This document shows, in pieces, positions 1 through 8,577 of a stretch of DNA of 11,690 bases (position 1 is its first letter; each line of letters opens with the position of its first letter). This DNA is from Tritrichomonas foetus. Lineage: Eukaryota; Parabasalia; Tritrichomonadida; Tritrichomonadidae. Location of the stretch: NCBI GenBank assembly GCA_001839685.1, contig MLAK01000932.1, positions 7,387 to 19,076 on the forward strand, written 5' to 3'. The translations under genes were made by a program, and so were the position numbers. The notes under the pieces were generated by a model. The model was not told where the DNA came from. It searched no databases and saw only the letters and a program-made list of their open reading frames with translations.

Positions 1-1355
1 CATTCAATTGGTATCCTTGCTATTTTAATTCTTGAAAAACACATCATCTGAACTCAGTTCTGAAATTACTCATTTCTGAGTGAAACCGCAGAAAATGAAA
101 ACTTTCAATTAAGACTTGCAAATATATATTGTGAAATTCAAACAGAACATTTAACATTTGAAGAAAAAGTCAAATAATAATGGACGTATAAGTTAAGGAT
201 AAAATGGTGATGCTTTGCTACGTTCCGTCGAATTCAACAATGATTCCGTGAAGGCAAAGATAATGAAGTTAGTAATGAATACGATAAATTAACAAGTGAA
301 AATGAATCAGGCGGATGATATGGTAAATATGTTTTTTTTGGTGTAATAAAATTTCCATTAGAAGATATCATAAACAAAGTAAATAACAAATTATGTTCTA
401 TATTGAGGTCTTGATCGAGCAATTTCAATTGTTCAATTTGATTATCAAGGTTCAACATTAATTCTTCTATTCGAGAATATTTCATATCTTATCCAGATAA
501 TGTTATGTCTTTGTTGGCCATTTTCTTGGGGTTGGTCATCTGGTGCTGTTCTTTGGATTTTTCAGAATTTATTTGATTACTATTTATATACTAATGATGA
601 AAAAATATTGAAAGAACTAATTTATACAATGATAAAAGAATGTGCTGTCTTCAATGATCAGATTAGTTGATGATAAAACAGGAAAATTAGTTTCTTCGCC
701 AACTTCTTCACATGAACATGGACCTCAAACGAATGAAAATGTTTACGAACAAGATTGAATTTAGCAACATAATATATCATATTCCAATTAAATTTGCACG
801 GTATTTAAATGTTGATTCCGATTTAATTTCGAAATGGTCTGAAAGAGTTGAACGTTTTAATCCTGTCGAAATTGGTGAACTAGGACAAATTAAAGAAATA
901 ATATCATGAAACAACTCTTAGAAATCAAATCATCATCAAATGACACATTTCTTAGGGTTTTATCCAGGTGATTTAATTAAAGTTGATACTAAAGAATGGA
1001 TTACTACTGCAATTATTTCATTAAAAGACAGAGGTGATTTAATTAAAGTTGATGGAGAATGGGTTAACGTATTAATTCATGGGTAAGAACAGGAGATGGA
1101 AATCATGAACATCAATTAATTACATCGTGATTTGATAATGGTATATGTCTTTGTTTATGGGATACTCATCACCATTCCAGACTGATGGTAATTTTAGCGC
1201 AATTGGATATCAATCTTTTACATTCATTACTTGATATCTGGAATCAAGGTCCATTTGATGGAATTTATGTTATTGATCATTTTCTTCGTATTGAAGTTGG
1301 AATTTCTTTCGTTCGAAAATTTCTATACATTCCGTAATCATATAAAATAAATTGA
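1..1355 (+). pseudogene. GH95 alpha-L-fucosidase remnant, frameshifted and internally deleted
   Basis: Family GH95 enzymes remove alpha-L-fucose from glycans. Collinear family blocks appear across several + frames. FREGKDNEVSNEYDKL and YGKYVFFGVIKF (about 238-350) match the N-terminal beta domain. GLDRAISIVQFDYQG and then IREYFISYPDNVMSL (about 408-516) match the LDL..AI..V.F and REYFxSxPDxV motifs. GAVLWIFQNLFDYYLYTNDEK, KLVSSPTSSHEHG and IGELGQIKE (about 550-900) match the catalytic (alpha/alpha)6 barrel. NHHQMTHFLGFYPGDLI (about 926-980), PFQTDGNFSAIG (1172-1207) and DIWNQGPFDGI (about 1238-1270) match the C-terminal part. The Glu of the TSxE block (714-716) and the Asp of FQxDGN (1184-1186) survive; I believe these are the catalytic acid and base-side residues. 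The remnant has about 450 codons against roughly 700-800 in the family, because the region between about 516 and 525 is deleted. A final TGA lies at 1353. Family assignment is confident; the true start is not visible and may lie outside the window. Confidence 0.82.
966..1053 (+). repeat. 22-bp direct repeat inside the fucosidase remnant
   Basis: Positions 966-987 and 1032-1053 are identical over 22 bases and lie 66 bp apart, in the same reading frame. The first copy encodes GDLIKVD in the YPGDLI block, where it belongs in the family. The second follows SLKDRGD, where the family normally has RGD-GGTGWS. Removing the 15 bases after GGTGAT (1039-1053) restores family-like spacing, RGD-GEWVN. The 15 bases therefore look like an insertion copied from the upstream sequence. 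Confidence 0.75.
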
Positions 1356-1742
1356 ATGTAGTAAAAAAATAATCACAATTCAAAAAGTTCTCTCAATTTT
1401 TATTTTGAATGATACTATTGAAAAATATTTTGAGTGTTTTTTGATCGGTGAGACTACATCCTTAAAGCATGTCTCAGGAAAATTCTTCACATTTGGATTG
1501 AAAGAATTATTTTAATTTTCAATGATGACGATTTTTTTGAAAGAAATAAATAAAATCACATTCAATATTTTTTCAATGAGTGAACAATTGTTTTTGAATA
1601 CAATAGAATTTTAACTTTTTCATAGTTTAACAAAATTTTGTAAAATATTGAAAAATTTGTGTAGAAATAAACGTTCAAAAAAATTCTTATTCGAAAATAA
1701 AGCTAGTTTAAAATGTAATATTTTATTTTTATCTTATATAAA
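1356..1742. other. AT-rich spacer, no gene seen
   Basis: This is a very AT-rich stretch between the fucosidase remnant and the next reading frame. Stops are frequent in all frames, and no RNA gene, repeat or protein motif could be recognised. It should hold the promoter of the next gene if that gene was once active, but I could not find a convincing initiator such as the trichomonad TCAYTWY-type element just before the ATG at 1743. Confidence 0.6.
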
Positions 1743-2453
1743 ATGACTAGACTTGATGAAGCAACATTTGAACAACTTGTTGATTTATATCATGAAGTTT
1801 ATCAATCATCATATTCGTAAGAAGAATGGAGAGAATTATTGGATGATTTAGACGATAATGGAATCAAACATGAAATCATTGATGACATGAAACATTATTT
1901 TAAGAAACGTGGTCATAATTTTAATACAATCGAAGAAATAGAAAATTATCTTCGAATACCATTAGAAGGTGAATTTGATGTTGATAATGAAAAACAATAT
2001 GATGATTACAATGATGACAAGATAGAATGATGAAAAGATAATGAAAAACAATATGATGATTACAATGATGATGATGTAATTAGTGATGAAATTAAACAAT
2101 TACAACCAATGAGGGATGAAATTGATCAAAGAATTAAACAATTAAAGAAAGAATCAGATGATGAAATTTTTGATAAAATTAAGAAAGATAAATTGAAACC
2201 AAAAACGAATGAATATAATTGTATAAATGTTCCAAAGAAATATATATTTACTTCAAAAGATTTGGACGGAATTAATGATGAATTAAATCGTGCAACTAAA
2301 TTTAATCGTACATTTAAATCATTAAATGATGAATGTATTATGATTAATGAACCAGAAGATATGAGAAAATTTAGNATAACTTATAAAGAATCAAAGAAAA
2401 AATACAAAGATGAAATGGAAGGTGATACACCAAAAAATGAAAAAAGACCATGA
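1743..2453 (+). pseudogene. Unrecognised highly charged protein, one frame with three internal stops
   Basis: I do not recognise this protein. One frame runs from the ATG at 1743 to a TGA at 2451 (236 codons), broken by a TAA at 1818-1820 and two adjacent TGAs at 2028-2033. The frame is otherwise open and looks coding. It begins MTRLDEATFEQLVDLYHEVY, continues after the TAA as EEWRELLDDLDDNGIKHEI, and ends in a Lys/Glu-rich tail after KKYIFTSKDLDGINDELN. The first 80 residues are acidic and helical in character, the middle is Asp/Tyr/Asn-rich low complexity, and the C-terminal half is basic and acidic in turn. No membrane segment or signal peptide is seen. The middle carries an in-phase tandem duplication. 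There is one ambiguous base at 2375. The sequence could be one broken gene, two short ORFs, or part of an old mobile element; none of these can be chosen from the sequence. Unlike its neighbours it shows no frameshift. Confidence 0.55.
1983..2071 (+). repeat. 54-bp tandem duplication with 35-bp identical cores
   Basis: Bases 1983-2017 recur identically at 2037-2071, a period of 54 bp. The period is a multiple of three, so both copies read DNEKQYDDYNDD in the frame that starts at 1743. The 19 bases between the cores contain the paired TGA stops. An in-phase slippage duplication is the simplest origin. Confidence 0.85.
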
Positions 2454-3211
2454 CATTTATATTATCGTAATAATATACTGATAGTTTACAAAAAAGTGNG
2501 ACGTTCGTTTAGAATTTTTAATGAAATTGTATAATATCGTTCCATGTGAAAACGATAGAAATGCTTAGTATGAAGTGGTTTGGAGATCTGATGTAAAATT
2601 TGTAAAGCATTCATTATTAAAACTTTCATTGAATTATCCAAAACTGTGACGATAAAAAAGATGTATTTCTTTGTCTTCAATCTAATCGAAAAATCAACAA
2701 CCAGATCACGTCAACAATTTTTTAAATCGATATTTGTCCTCAGATACCATATATGTACATAAATACACACATATATTAAAGCATTAAGAAATGTGATTTG
2801 TAATGATTTAGCTTTTTAGAAAGTAAGACGACTCTTTATACAATGAACCATAACAACTTCAAAAATCCCAGAATTGTGTTTGAAGAGGCAAAATTAGAAA
2901 TCAAATTTTCTCCTTGATCATTAATGAATTATAATCAATTGTCAAACTCAATCTATTCTATAAATCACATACAATATTAAAATGATAATTTCCAAATTCA
3001 TAACCCAAAAATATAAGTTTTTATTTTTAAGTTTCTTTCAATATTTTCGTTATAAAGAGCGGATTGAGTCAGTTGAAACAAAATATTTGGAGAGTAATAG
3101 AAAAATTTAAATTAATCTACTGCTCTACCATTTGTATAACTTTTTTCAGGTCAAAATTACATTTGTTATATTCAAGTTTTGTATTTTATTTCAGAAAATT
3201 AAGAAATATAA
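2454..3211. other. Non-coding AT-rich spacer, nothing recognised
   Basis: All six frames are dense with stops, and the only open frames are short, compositionally random and without motifs. There is a short alternating AT/CA stretch near 2748-2778 (tatatgtac, acacacatatat). I see no tRNA, rRNA, transposon end or intron signals. The spacer may include degenerate upstream sequence of the dynein remnant, whose tail domain is missing. Confidence 0.55.
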
Positions 3212-3479
3212 ATGTCGAAAGATGTAGTGAGTCCTGATAGAAACATATTACCAAGTATAAAAGTTTTTATATTTATAATGAATATTCAGCTTTTGCATTA
3301 CCTTGTTTCAATGGAAAGTGAAGCCATCTGGAGAGAAGAGTTCTAAGTTCGATCTACATCAATGTGTTTTCTTTTTCTATTTTTTTTTTTATCCCCAAGG
3401 GATCACTCTTTCTCCGCAAGAATCAATGATGAACTTCACAGCGATAGACTTTAAGATCGTTACCAGTAACGTCTTTAGC

Positions 3480-4290
3480 AGGTTGCAGGTGTAGATTTCC
3501 ACAAATCTGCTGATCTCAAACTCAAATATATTCTTGAAAATGGCAGGATGAGATACGCCAAAGATCTTCTAAGATTGATAGAGCTAACAATGAAGTTAGA
3601 ATGGAAAATGCGCNTGCTGATATTATAAAGACATAAGCCGACATGGAATTTCATCACAAACAAATGGAAGCATTTCCAAAACTCAAAGTTCTTTATGTTT
3701 CTGAAGAATTTGTTGCCAATCTCGAAGAAAACTCCGTTGCTTGTGAATAGTTATCTTTTCTCGAAAAATTTTTTTTTATTCACGCAAAACCATACAGAAT
3801 GGCAACATAAACACATGGCTATGAATCGTTTTCTCAACTTTTGGCAAGAAGTACAATGCAGATGAACATACCTAAGTCGAATTTTCATTGGTTAGGAAGA
3901 TATCATCTAACAACTTCCAGAACAATCTGCTTCTTTCAATAACATTGATAAGCAAATGAGCGAAGCCATCGAAAAGCAACAAGATAATCAAAACGTTATT
4001 TATAAATGCAATCAGCCAGATATTCATAAATTCTGCGTCATATAACTTCGCGAAATTAGCATTTTAGAAAAATAACATTTCGAATTTCTGAAAACAATAC
4101 GAATTACATTCCCANGTTTTTACTTCATTTCATCAAATGATCTCTCGGCATTCTTTCGAATGGAAGAAATCCACAAGATATCGAAACACACTTCGGTAAG
4201 GTGTATGATAACCTCGTTAAAGTTGAATTGTCCGAACCAAGAACATGTATAACTATTTAGTCGCAAGACTTACCACAACCATTATGTTCC
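3480..4290 (+). other. Dynein linker (DHC_N2) segment
   Basis: This is the mechanical linker that swings over the AAA ring. In order it contains LKYILENGRMRYAKDLLR, ADMEFHHKQMEAF, EEFVANLEENSVA, MAMNRFLNFWQEVQCR, TYLSRIFIG, EDII, QLPEQSASFNNID, FLKTIRITFP, FYFISSND and GILSNGRNPQDIETHFGKVYD. TAA at 3634-3636 and TGA at 3863-3865 sit where the family usually has Trp. TAG at 3893-3895 replaces the Ser of IGSEDI. At least three frameshifts are needed, one of them within SSNDL near 4145. The match is strong and collinear despite the breaks. Confidence 0.85.
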
Positions 4291-4608
4291 AAGAACATTT
4301 ACCTCATTAACGCNNCAATTAAACATATCGTTCCGATCAGTNATATTGTATTAGGATTTACACTTTGTCACACTTTAGAGCGACCTTGAAGAAAACTATC
4401 TACTTATGCTTACAGTTTTTGCTGGTACTATTCTTCTCAGAAACTTACTTTGCGATCTCAGTGACCAAGAATTCTTGTATCGTGTATATGGACTTTTAAC
4501 AGCAAGTGCATTCCTAATAAATCCGCATTTACAAATCGTCAGCATTTATAAAGAAATCAGAAAGGGAAAAAAAACTATTCCAACAGCCACCAAACGTCAA
4601 TAGTCAAT
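4290..4608 (+). other. Collapsed AAA1-AAA3 interval of the dynein remnant
   Basis: An intact heavy chain has roughly 900-1000 residues between the end of the linker and the end of AAA3. Here about 320 bases separate them. No AAA1 P-loop (GPAGTGKT type) or CFDEFNRI motif is visible in any frame. The open frame at 4406-4603 (LTVFAGTILLRNLLCDLSD and on) looks hydrophobic but matches nothing I know. It may be a scrap of AAA3 or unrelated filler. Confidence 0.6.
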
Positions 4609-5320
4609 CTTTGAGTTATATGCTCTTTACTTCAGGGCGTTCTTCGCCAAATGGCCAACGTGGTAAAGGCACTAGTACAAATGACATTACTTTTAGCCAC
4701 TGATGTTATTCGTATTTGTGCAAATAGACTTTTTGATCATGTTGATTATCAATAGGCTAAAGATATTGTCATTGGCCAAACAATCAGAACTTTGAAGGAA
4801 CACCTGATTCACAAGCGGCACGTGATGAAAGCATGTTTTGTGCATTTCCTATAGATGGCGATAACTCAGCATTAGATGAAAGTGGTTATGTACCAATGGT
4901 TACCCAAGACAGTTAAACAGTTAATAGAGATAAACTTTCTGATCACAATGAATCACGCCCTGTTAAGAATCTCGTTCTGTTCTATGATGTGATTGAATGT
5001 GTTCTTCGTATTTCAAGAAGTATAACAATGCCAAATGGCCATCTGCTTCTTGTTGGTCTCAGTGGTTCGTATAAAAACTCTCATGTTCGTCTTACTTCTT
5101 ATTTGGCGTGATATCCAAATTATTCCTGCAGATAACCACNGAATGAACGAATTTTGCGCAGATCTTATCAAAGTTTTCATGCTTTCTAGTTCAGAGAAAC
5201 AAACAACCGTATTCTTAGAAATTCACAAGTCATTGTTGAACAATTTATTCTTCTAATTTCATATTCCCACTAGTGTTTTACCTGATATGTTCGTACAAGA
5301 AGATANAAAAAAACAATTAT
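4609..5320 (+). other. Dynein AAA3 end and AAA4 with degenerate Walker A
   Basis: NL-TGA-VICSLLQGVLRQM (4606 onward) corresponds to the family's FNLRDISRVxQG, with TGA at 4612-4614 at the Arg. Next come ATDVIRICANRLFDHVDYQ, then RPVKNLVLFYDVIECVLRIS, and the P-loop at 5055-5081. The P-loop reads GLSGSYKNS where GxGGSGKxS is expected, so the Gly before Lys is Tyr. HVRLTSYL follows. A frame change near 5094 leads into FCADLIKVFMLSSSEKQTTVF, then QVIVEQFILLIS and PTSVLPDMFVQED, which match the helix and sensor region before the stalk. Confidence 0.82.
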
Positions 5321-5354
5321 AATTCAGCTAATGATGACATGCAAGTCCAAGGGA

Positions 5355-5770
5355 TTTAAATCTCACCAGAAGAGGCCTGGAAATTCATCGCCAACAGAGC
5401 TAGAACATACTGTTTTCTTGTTTTCTGTCAGTCACCTTCATCAGACGCATTCCGAATGAAATCACGTCGTTTCCCAGCACATATCAACTGCATGATCATC
5501 TATTGTTTCCACACATGGCCAGACAATGCCCTTTACCATGTAGCTAAACAATTATTGTCTGATGCTGAACTCGCTGGAAATGGCCAAGAAACCGTATTTT
5601 AATTCGTTGCGAATGCACACTCAAAGATTATTCAATTTTTAGATGAATATCTTGAAGGAAAAATATAGCATAACTATGCAGCACCAAGATCTTATTTTGA
5701 ACGCATTTCCCTCTTCCGANAAATTATTAAAAAGACATTAACAAATATTATCAATAATTAACAACTCTTT
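5355..5770 (+). other. Dynein AAA4 C-terminal part up to the stalk
   Basis: This is the longest well-preserved single-frame block. SPEEAWKFIANRARTYCFLV and CQSPSSDAFRMKSRRFPAH correspond to the family's CxSPxGxxxRxRxRxFPAxxNC. INCMIIYCFHTWPDNAL matches NCTxIxWFHxWPxxAL, with Cys in place of the first Trp. FVANAHSKIIQFLDEYLEG and HNYAAPRSYFERISLF correspond to MHxSV and RxNYxTPxSFLExIxLF. TAA at about 5601 and TAG at about 5668 interrupt an otherwise open frame. Confidence 0.87.
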
Positions 5771-6500
5771 AACAAAGATCTCAAGATAGTTCAAGACTCT
5801 TCCTAAAAGATGATGATGTTATGAAGAAGAAACTTGAAAAGCAAACTAAAATTGTGCCTGATAAACACCATAAATGGCCTGCTCTTATTAATCGTAAATC
5901 ACAAAATGCTGCAATTGTTAAGTAAGAAACAGAAGTTATCCAACCAGAAGAATNACAGACATCAAAGCTGAAGAGAAACAAGCTGTTGCTTCTAGAGAAA
6001 TTAAGAAGGCCAAACCACTTAAACAACAGACTCCTGACGCTATTAACNGTATTGATAAGAAGCAATAAACCGAACGCGCATCTATAGCACATTCCCAGGT
6101 GTTGTCCATTTATGGAATCGATTTTTCTTATTTTACCTGAAGGCACTCGACCATCTNGTGATTATTCATTAGAGACTGCAAAGATGCTTATAGGTAATAC
6201 TAGTGCTTTTATGAGTAAACTTCAACGCCTTTGNGAAACAACGAANAATAAATAATGCAATTGACAAAAACAACGTGCTTCTAAACTTAAGGTTCAAGCT
6301 NAATCCAAAGCATTTGATGATTAGCTTCAGAAGCTTAAAGACCAANTTGAAGNAAAACAGGTTGAAAAGAATACAGCCCAAGAGGAAGCTACATCCATGA
6401 CTGGAAAGATTACATGTGCTAATGATCNTGTCGCTGGTCTCGGTGATGAAGGAGAAAGTTGGAATATTCAGATTGCTCATTTCCAAGAAGAACAAACATC
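5771..6500 (+). other. Dynein stalk coiled coils with reduced microtubule-binding tip
   Basis: The stalk carries the microtubule-binding domain at its tip. Charged helical sequence is seen for CC1 (QTSKAEEKQAVASREIKKAK in pieces, then TPDAIN.IDKKQ, the family's ALxxLxKxxI block). DYSLETAKMLIGNTSAFMSKL resembles the first part of the tip domain. CC2 follows almost at once (LKVQA, FDD-TAG-LQKLKDQ, EKNTAQEEATSMTGKITCAN) and ends with VAGLGDEGESW, equal to GGLxxExxRW. About 45-50 residues of the tip are missing near 6240. Several N bases (6056, 6157, 6234 and others) lower certainty. Confidence 0.72.
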
Positions 6501-7140
6501 CTTTGANGCTCTTCTTTCAACAGCTTTCGTTTCATATAGTTGTTTTTTCATAGGAGCCNTCAGAGGAAAAACTCTGTGATGAAATTTTGAAACCATTCCT
6601 TGATGAAAGAGGAGTTGAATTTACAAAGATCCAATCGATGTCGTTTCTCATTCTACCTTAATTGCTCAATGGAACAACTAAGGTCTTCCAAAAGACGGAG
6701 TTTCGATTGAAAACTCCGCTATCACAGACTCTTGTCAGTGTCGGCCACTGCTCACCGATCCACAGTTCCAGGGTGCTAAATTGATTAGAAAAAACCAACA
6801 AGAAAATCGCCTTCTGTTCTTCGTTTCGGACAAGATAACGGTTGTCGTAAATTGGTATAATTTTGTGACCTCGAATTCTCCCTTTTCCTTCTAATAAAAC
6901 TTGCTAACCAACACTTAAGCCTGAATTTCTAGCACAAACAACTATTCTCAGCTTTACAACTACACTCGATAGCTTAGAAGAACAACTCTCGCAAATGCTG
7001 CGAAACCCTAAAAGATAGGTTTTGAAAAACAAAAAGCAAAACATATCAAACAAATGAACAAATATACGANCACAATGAAAGGACGTGAAGATTCCCTTTT
7101 GAACCTGTTTCAGCTCCAGAAGTTAACCCTGTTGATAATA
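6501..7140 (+). other. Dynein AAA5 segment, internally shortened
   Basis: LLSTAFVSYSCFFIGA (6510-6560) matches LLxSAFVSYxGxF. After a frameshift come CDEILKPFLDERGVEF and IAQWNN-TAA-GLPKDGVSIEN (TAA 6679-6681), then DPQFQGAKLIRKNQQENRL. The section that should hold IENxxExxDPxLxPLL and the FRLxLxTK strand is missing near 6850-6890. LAQTTILSFTTTLDSLEEQL and SQMLRNPKR (about 6930-7014) then match the CTLINFxVTxxGLEDQLL block. GREDSLLNLFQ is found close behind, as in ELEDSLLxxLS. Confidence 0.8.
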
Positions 7141-8240
7141 ATGAACTTATGGATACACGCCCTTGTTTCAAGAGATAGTATTTGAAACTTCAGAAGAAAT
7201 TTCAATCCATGAAAAAGCAAAACGTTGTACTGCAAGATGCGCTGCCTTTCTGTAATTAATTTTGGCTGATTTAAGAAAAATTAATCATATGTATCAAAGT
7301 TCTCTTCATTCATAACTGTTTTCACNTCGGCTNTGGACGATGCAGAACCATCAACTAATCCTNTTTCCCGAGACAACTCACATNTTGACTCGATTACATT
7401 TAACGCTTTCAACGTCACCAGATTATATTCACTGCACTTATTTATCGGATCTTACTTGTTGATGAATTCCTCCACCTACTTTGTTGCCCACGTTTAGTGG
7501 CAATACCAGTACAAGACTGGCTTTTAGCCATGTTTAGATGATGTTGTTGGTTTGTCTATATTTTAAGCATTCAAACGACTTCCATAAGTTATTACAATGC
7601 GCATAAGTCATCAATTGATGTAAGAAAATGAAAANCTTCCATTTGGTCATAAGAAATGATTTCCAGAAATTTTTGGTTATTTGTTTAATAAGGCCAGATA
7701 ACATGGTTACCACATTGACACTTTTAATGTAGAATCATATTGGTGAGAAATTCACAGAAGATGTTGTTTTATCACTACAACAAAAATTATAGTGAAGTTA
7801 CGCCAAACATGACACTCTTCCTCATTCTTTCTCAACCGTTGGTCTAGATCAAAATCTTGAAGCACACGGCGAAAAGGTTGGTTACGGTGAACGAAAAACC
7901 CTCGGGATAATAAAGGCAACAAAATAGAAAAAGCCAATGATCTTAACCTGATAGGCGCCGAAAAAGTCCATTAAAATACTTCAAATTGCAAATGAATACT
8001 TGATATTATGATGGNGATTTCCTGAGTTTGGTGCTTTAAATGAAGCTAAAATATAATGCTGAAAACTTCACGTCAAAATCTTTTCCAGGACAAAATTATT
8101 CTGACATTCAAAAGAAGAGTTATATAGGTCAGTCGGGAGCAACATAAGGTTATCATTAATCTTCTGGGTAAATGGCCAATTGTTCTTGAAAGGCCTACGA
8201 CTGATATTAAGACTTCTCTTCAGCTAATTCAGTGCATGCA
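7141..8240 (+). other. Dynein AAA6 and truncated C-terminal region
   Basis: CAAFL-TAA-LILADLRKINHMYQSSL (TAA 7253-7255) corresponds to ASLLYFILxDLxKINPxYQFSL, so the stop sits at the conserved Tyr. SFITVFTSA follows after a frame change. RPDNMVTTLTLLM and HIGEKFTEDVV (about 7693-7764) match LRPDRM and GxKFVE. NYSEVTPNMTLFLILS and LEAHGEKVGYGERK match SYEExSPxTPxxFILSPG and VEALGKKLGF. VLERPTTDIKTSLQLIQ (about 8186-8236) may be the VTNEPPxGxKANLLR strand. The last few hundred residues of a normal heavy chain are not found before the next remnant starts. Confidence 0.75.
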
Positions 8241-8577
8241 TTTAAATATAACCCAAATGTAATATTACATTACAAAATATTGAATCTCATTAAACGTTAT
8301 CAAATATTATTTTTAATTCTCCAATCACTGATATTNCTGTTNCCGTTAATTNTGNTTTAAGTTNACAATGCATTATCTAATTAACAATATTACAGTTCAA
8401 AATGCAAAATCATGATCACCTATAAGCAGGGTTTCACCTGATGATTCTTTATCAAAACTCACTTTNGATTTTTTCATTTACTAGAATAACATTGTGACAG
8501 CAACATATNTGGAGGATTTGGTATATGTTTGNNAATTGATAATGAAAAATCGAATATAGTATTTGTAAACTGTTTAT

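Larger units (their letters stand above)
3212..8240 (+). pseudogene. Axonemal outer-arm beta-type dynein heavy chain remnant
   Basis: Dynein heavy chains are ATPase motors that slide microtubules in the flagellar axoneme. Blocks in family order span several + frames: linker (RIFIG then a stop then EDI, FYFISSND, GILSNGRNPQDI), AAA4 (RPVKNLVLFYDVIE, P-loop, MKSRRFPAHINC), stalk helices, AAA5 (AQWNN, stop, GLPKDGVSIEN) and AAA6 (LADLRKINHMYQSSL, RPDNMVTTLTLL, LEAHGEKVGYG). The spellings IFIGSEDI, LSNGxxP, DPQFQGxK and LEAxGEKVG favour the outer-arm beta class (DNAH9/11/17-like) over inner-arm or cytoplasmic forms. About 5 kb remain where an intact gene needs about 13 kb. The tail, AAA1 to most of AAA3, part of the microtubule-binding domain and the last few hundred residues are gone. 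Stops replace conserved Trp, Arg, Tyr and Ser. The first 200-300 bases from the ATG at 3212 are only weakly dynein-like, so the left edge is uncertain. No introns were recognised. Confidence 0.88.

Noticed and set aside
234..485. Minus-strand open frame with a coiled-coil-like start
   Set aside because: It overlaps the GH95 N-terminal motifs on the + strand (YGKYVFFGVIKF, GLDRAISIVQFDYQG, IREYFISYPD), which follow family order. The antisense frame is a shadow.
712..909. Stand-alone small + strand gene of 65 codons
   Set aside because: Its residues (FARYLNVDSDLISKW, VEIGELGQIKE) form the GH95 catalytic-domain block between the SPTSSxE and YPG motifs, so it is a fragment of that remnant.
4406..4603. 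Small hydrophobic + strand protein that might be a membrane peptide
   Set aside because: It lies between the linker and AAA3-end blocks of the dynein remnant, has no recognisable family, and the composition of a short AT-rich frame gives such hydrophobicity by chance.
5781..6495. Two minus-strand open frames rich in Phe, Leu and Ser
   Set aside because: They are antisense to the Lys/Glu-rich dynein stalk. Reverse complements of such coiled-coil codons give long Leu/Phe/Ser frames without being genes.
3212..8240. Introns explaining the frame changes and missing domains of the dynein
   Set aside because: Frame changes occur within a few bases of intact motifs with no inserted sequence and no GT...AG pairs or trichomonad-type branch/acceptor motif nearby. 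The missing domains are absent rather than interrupted.
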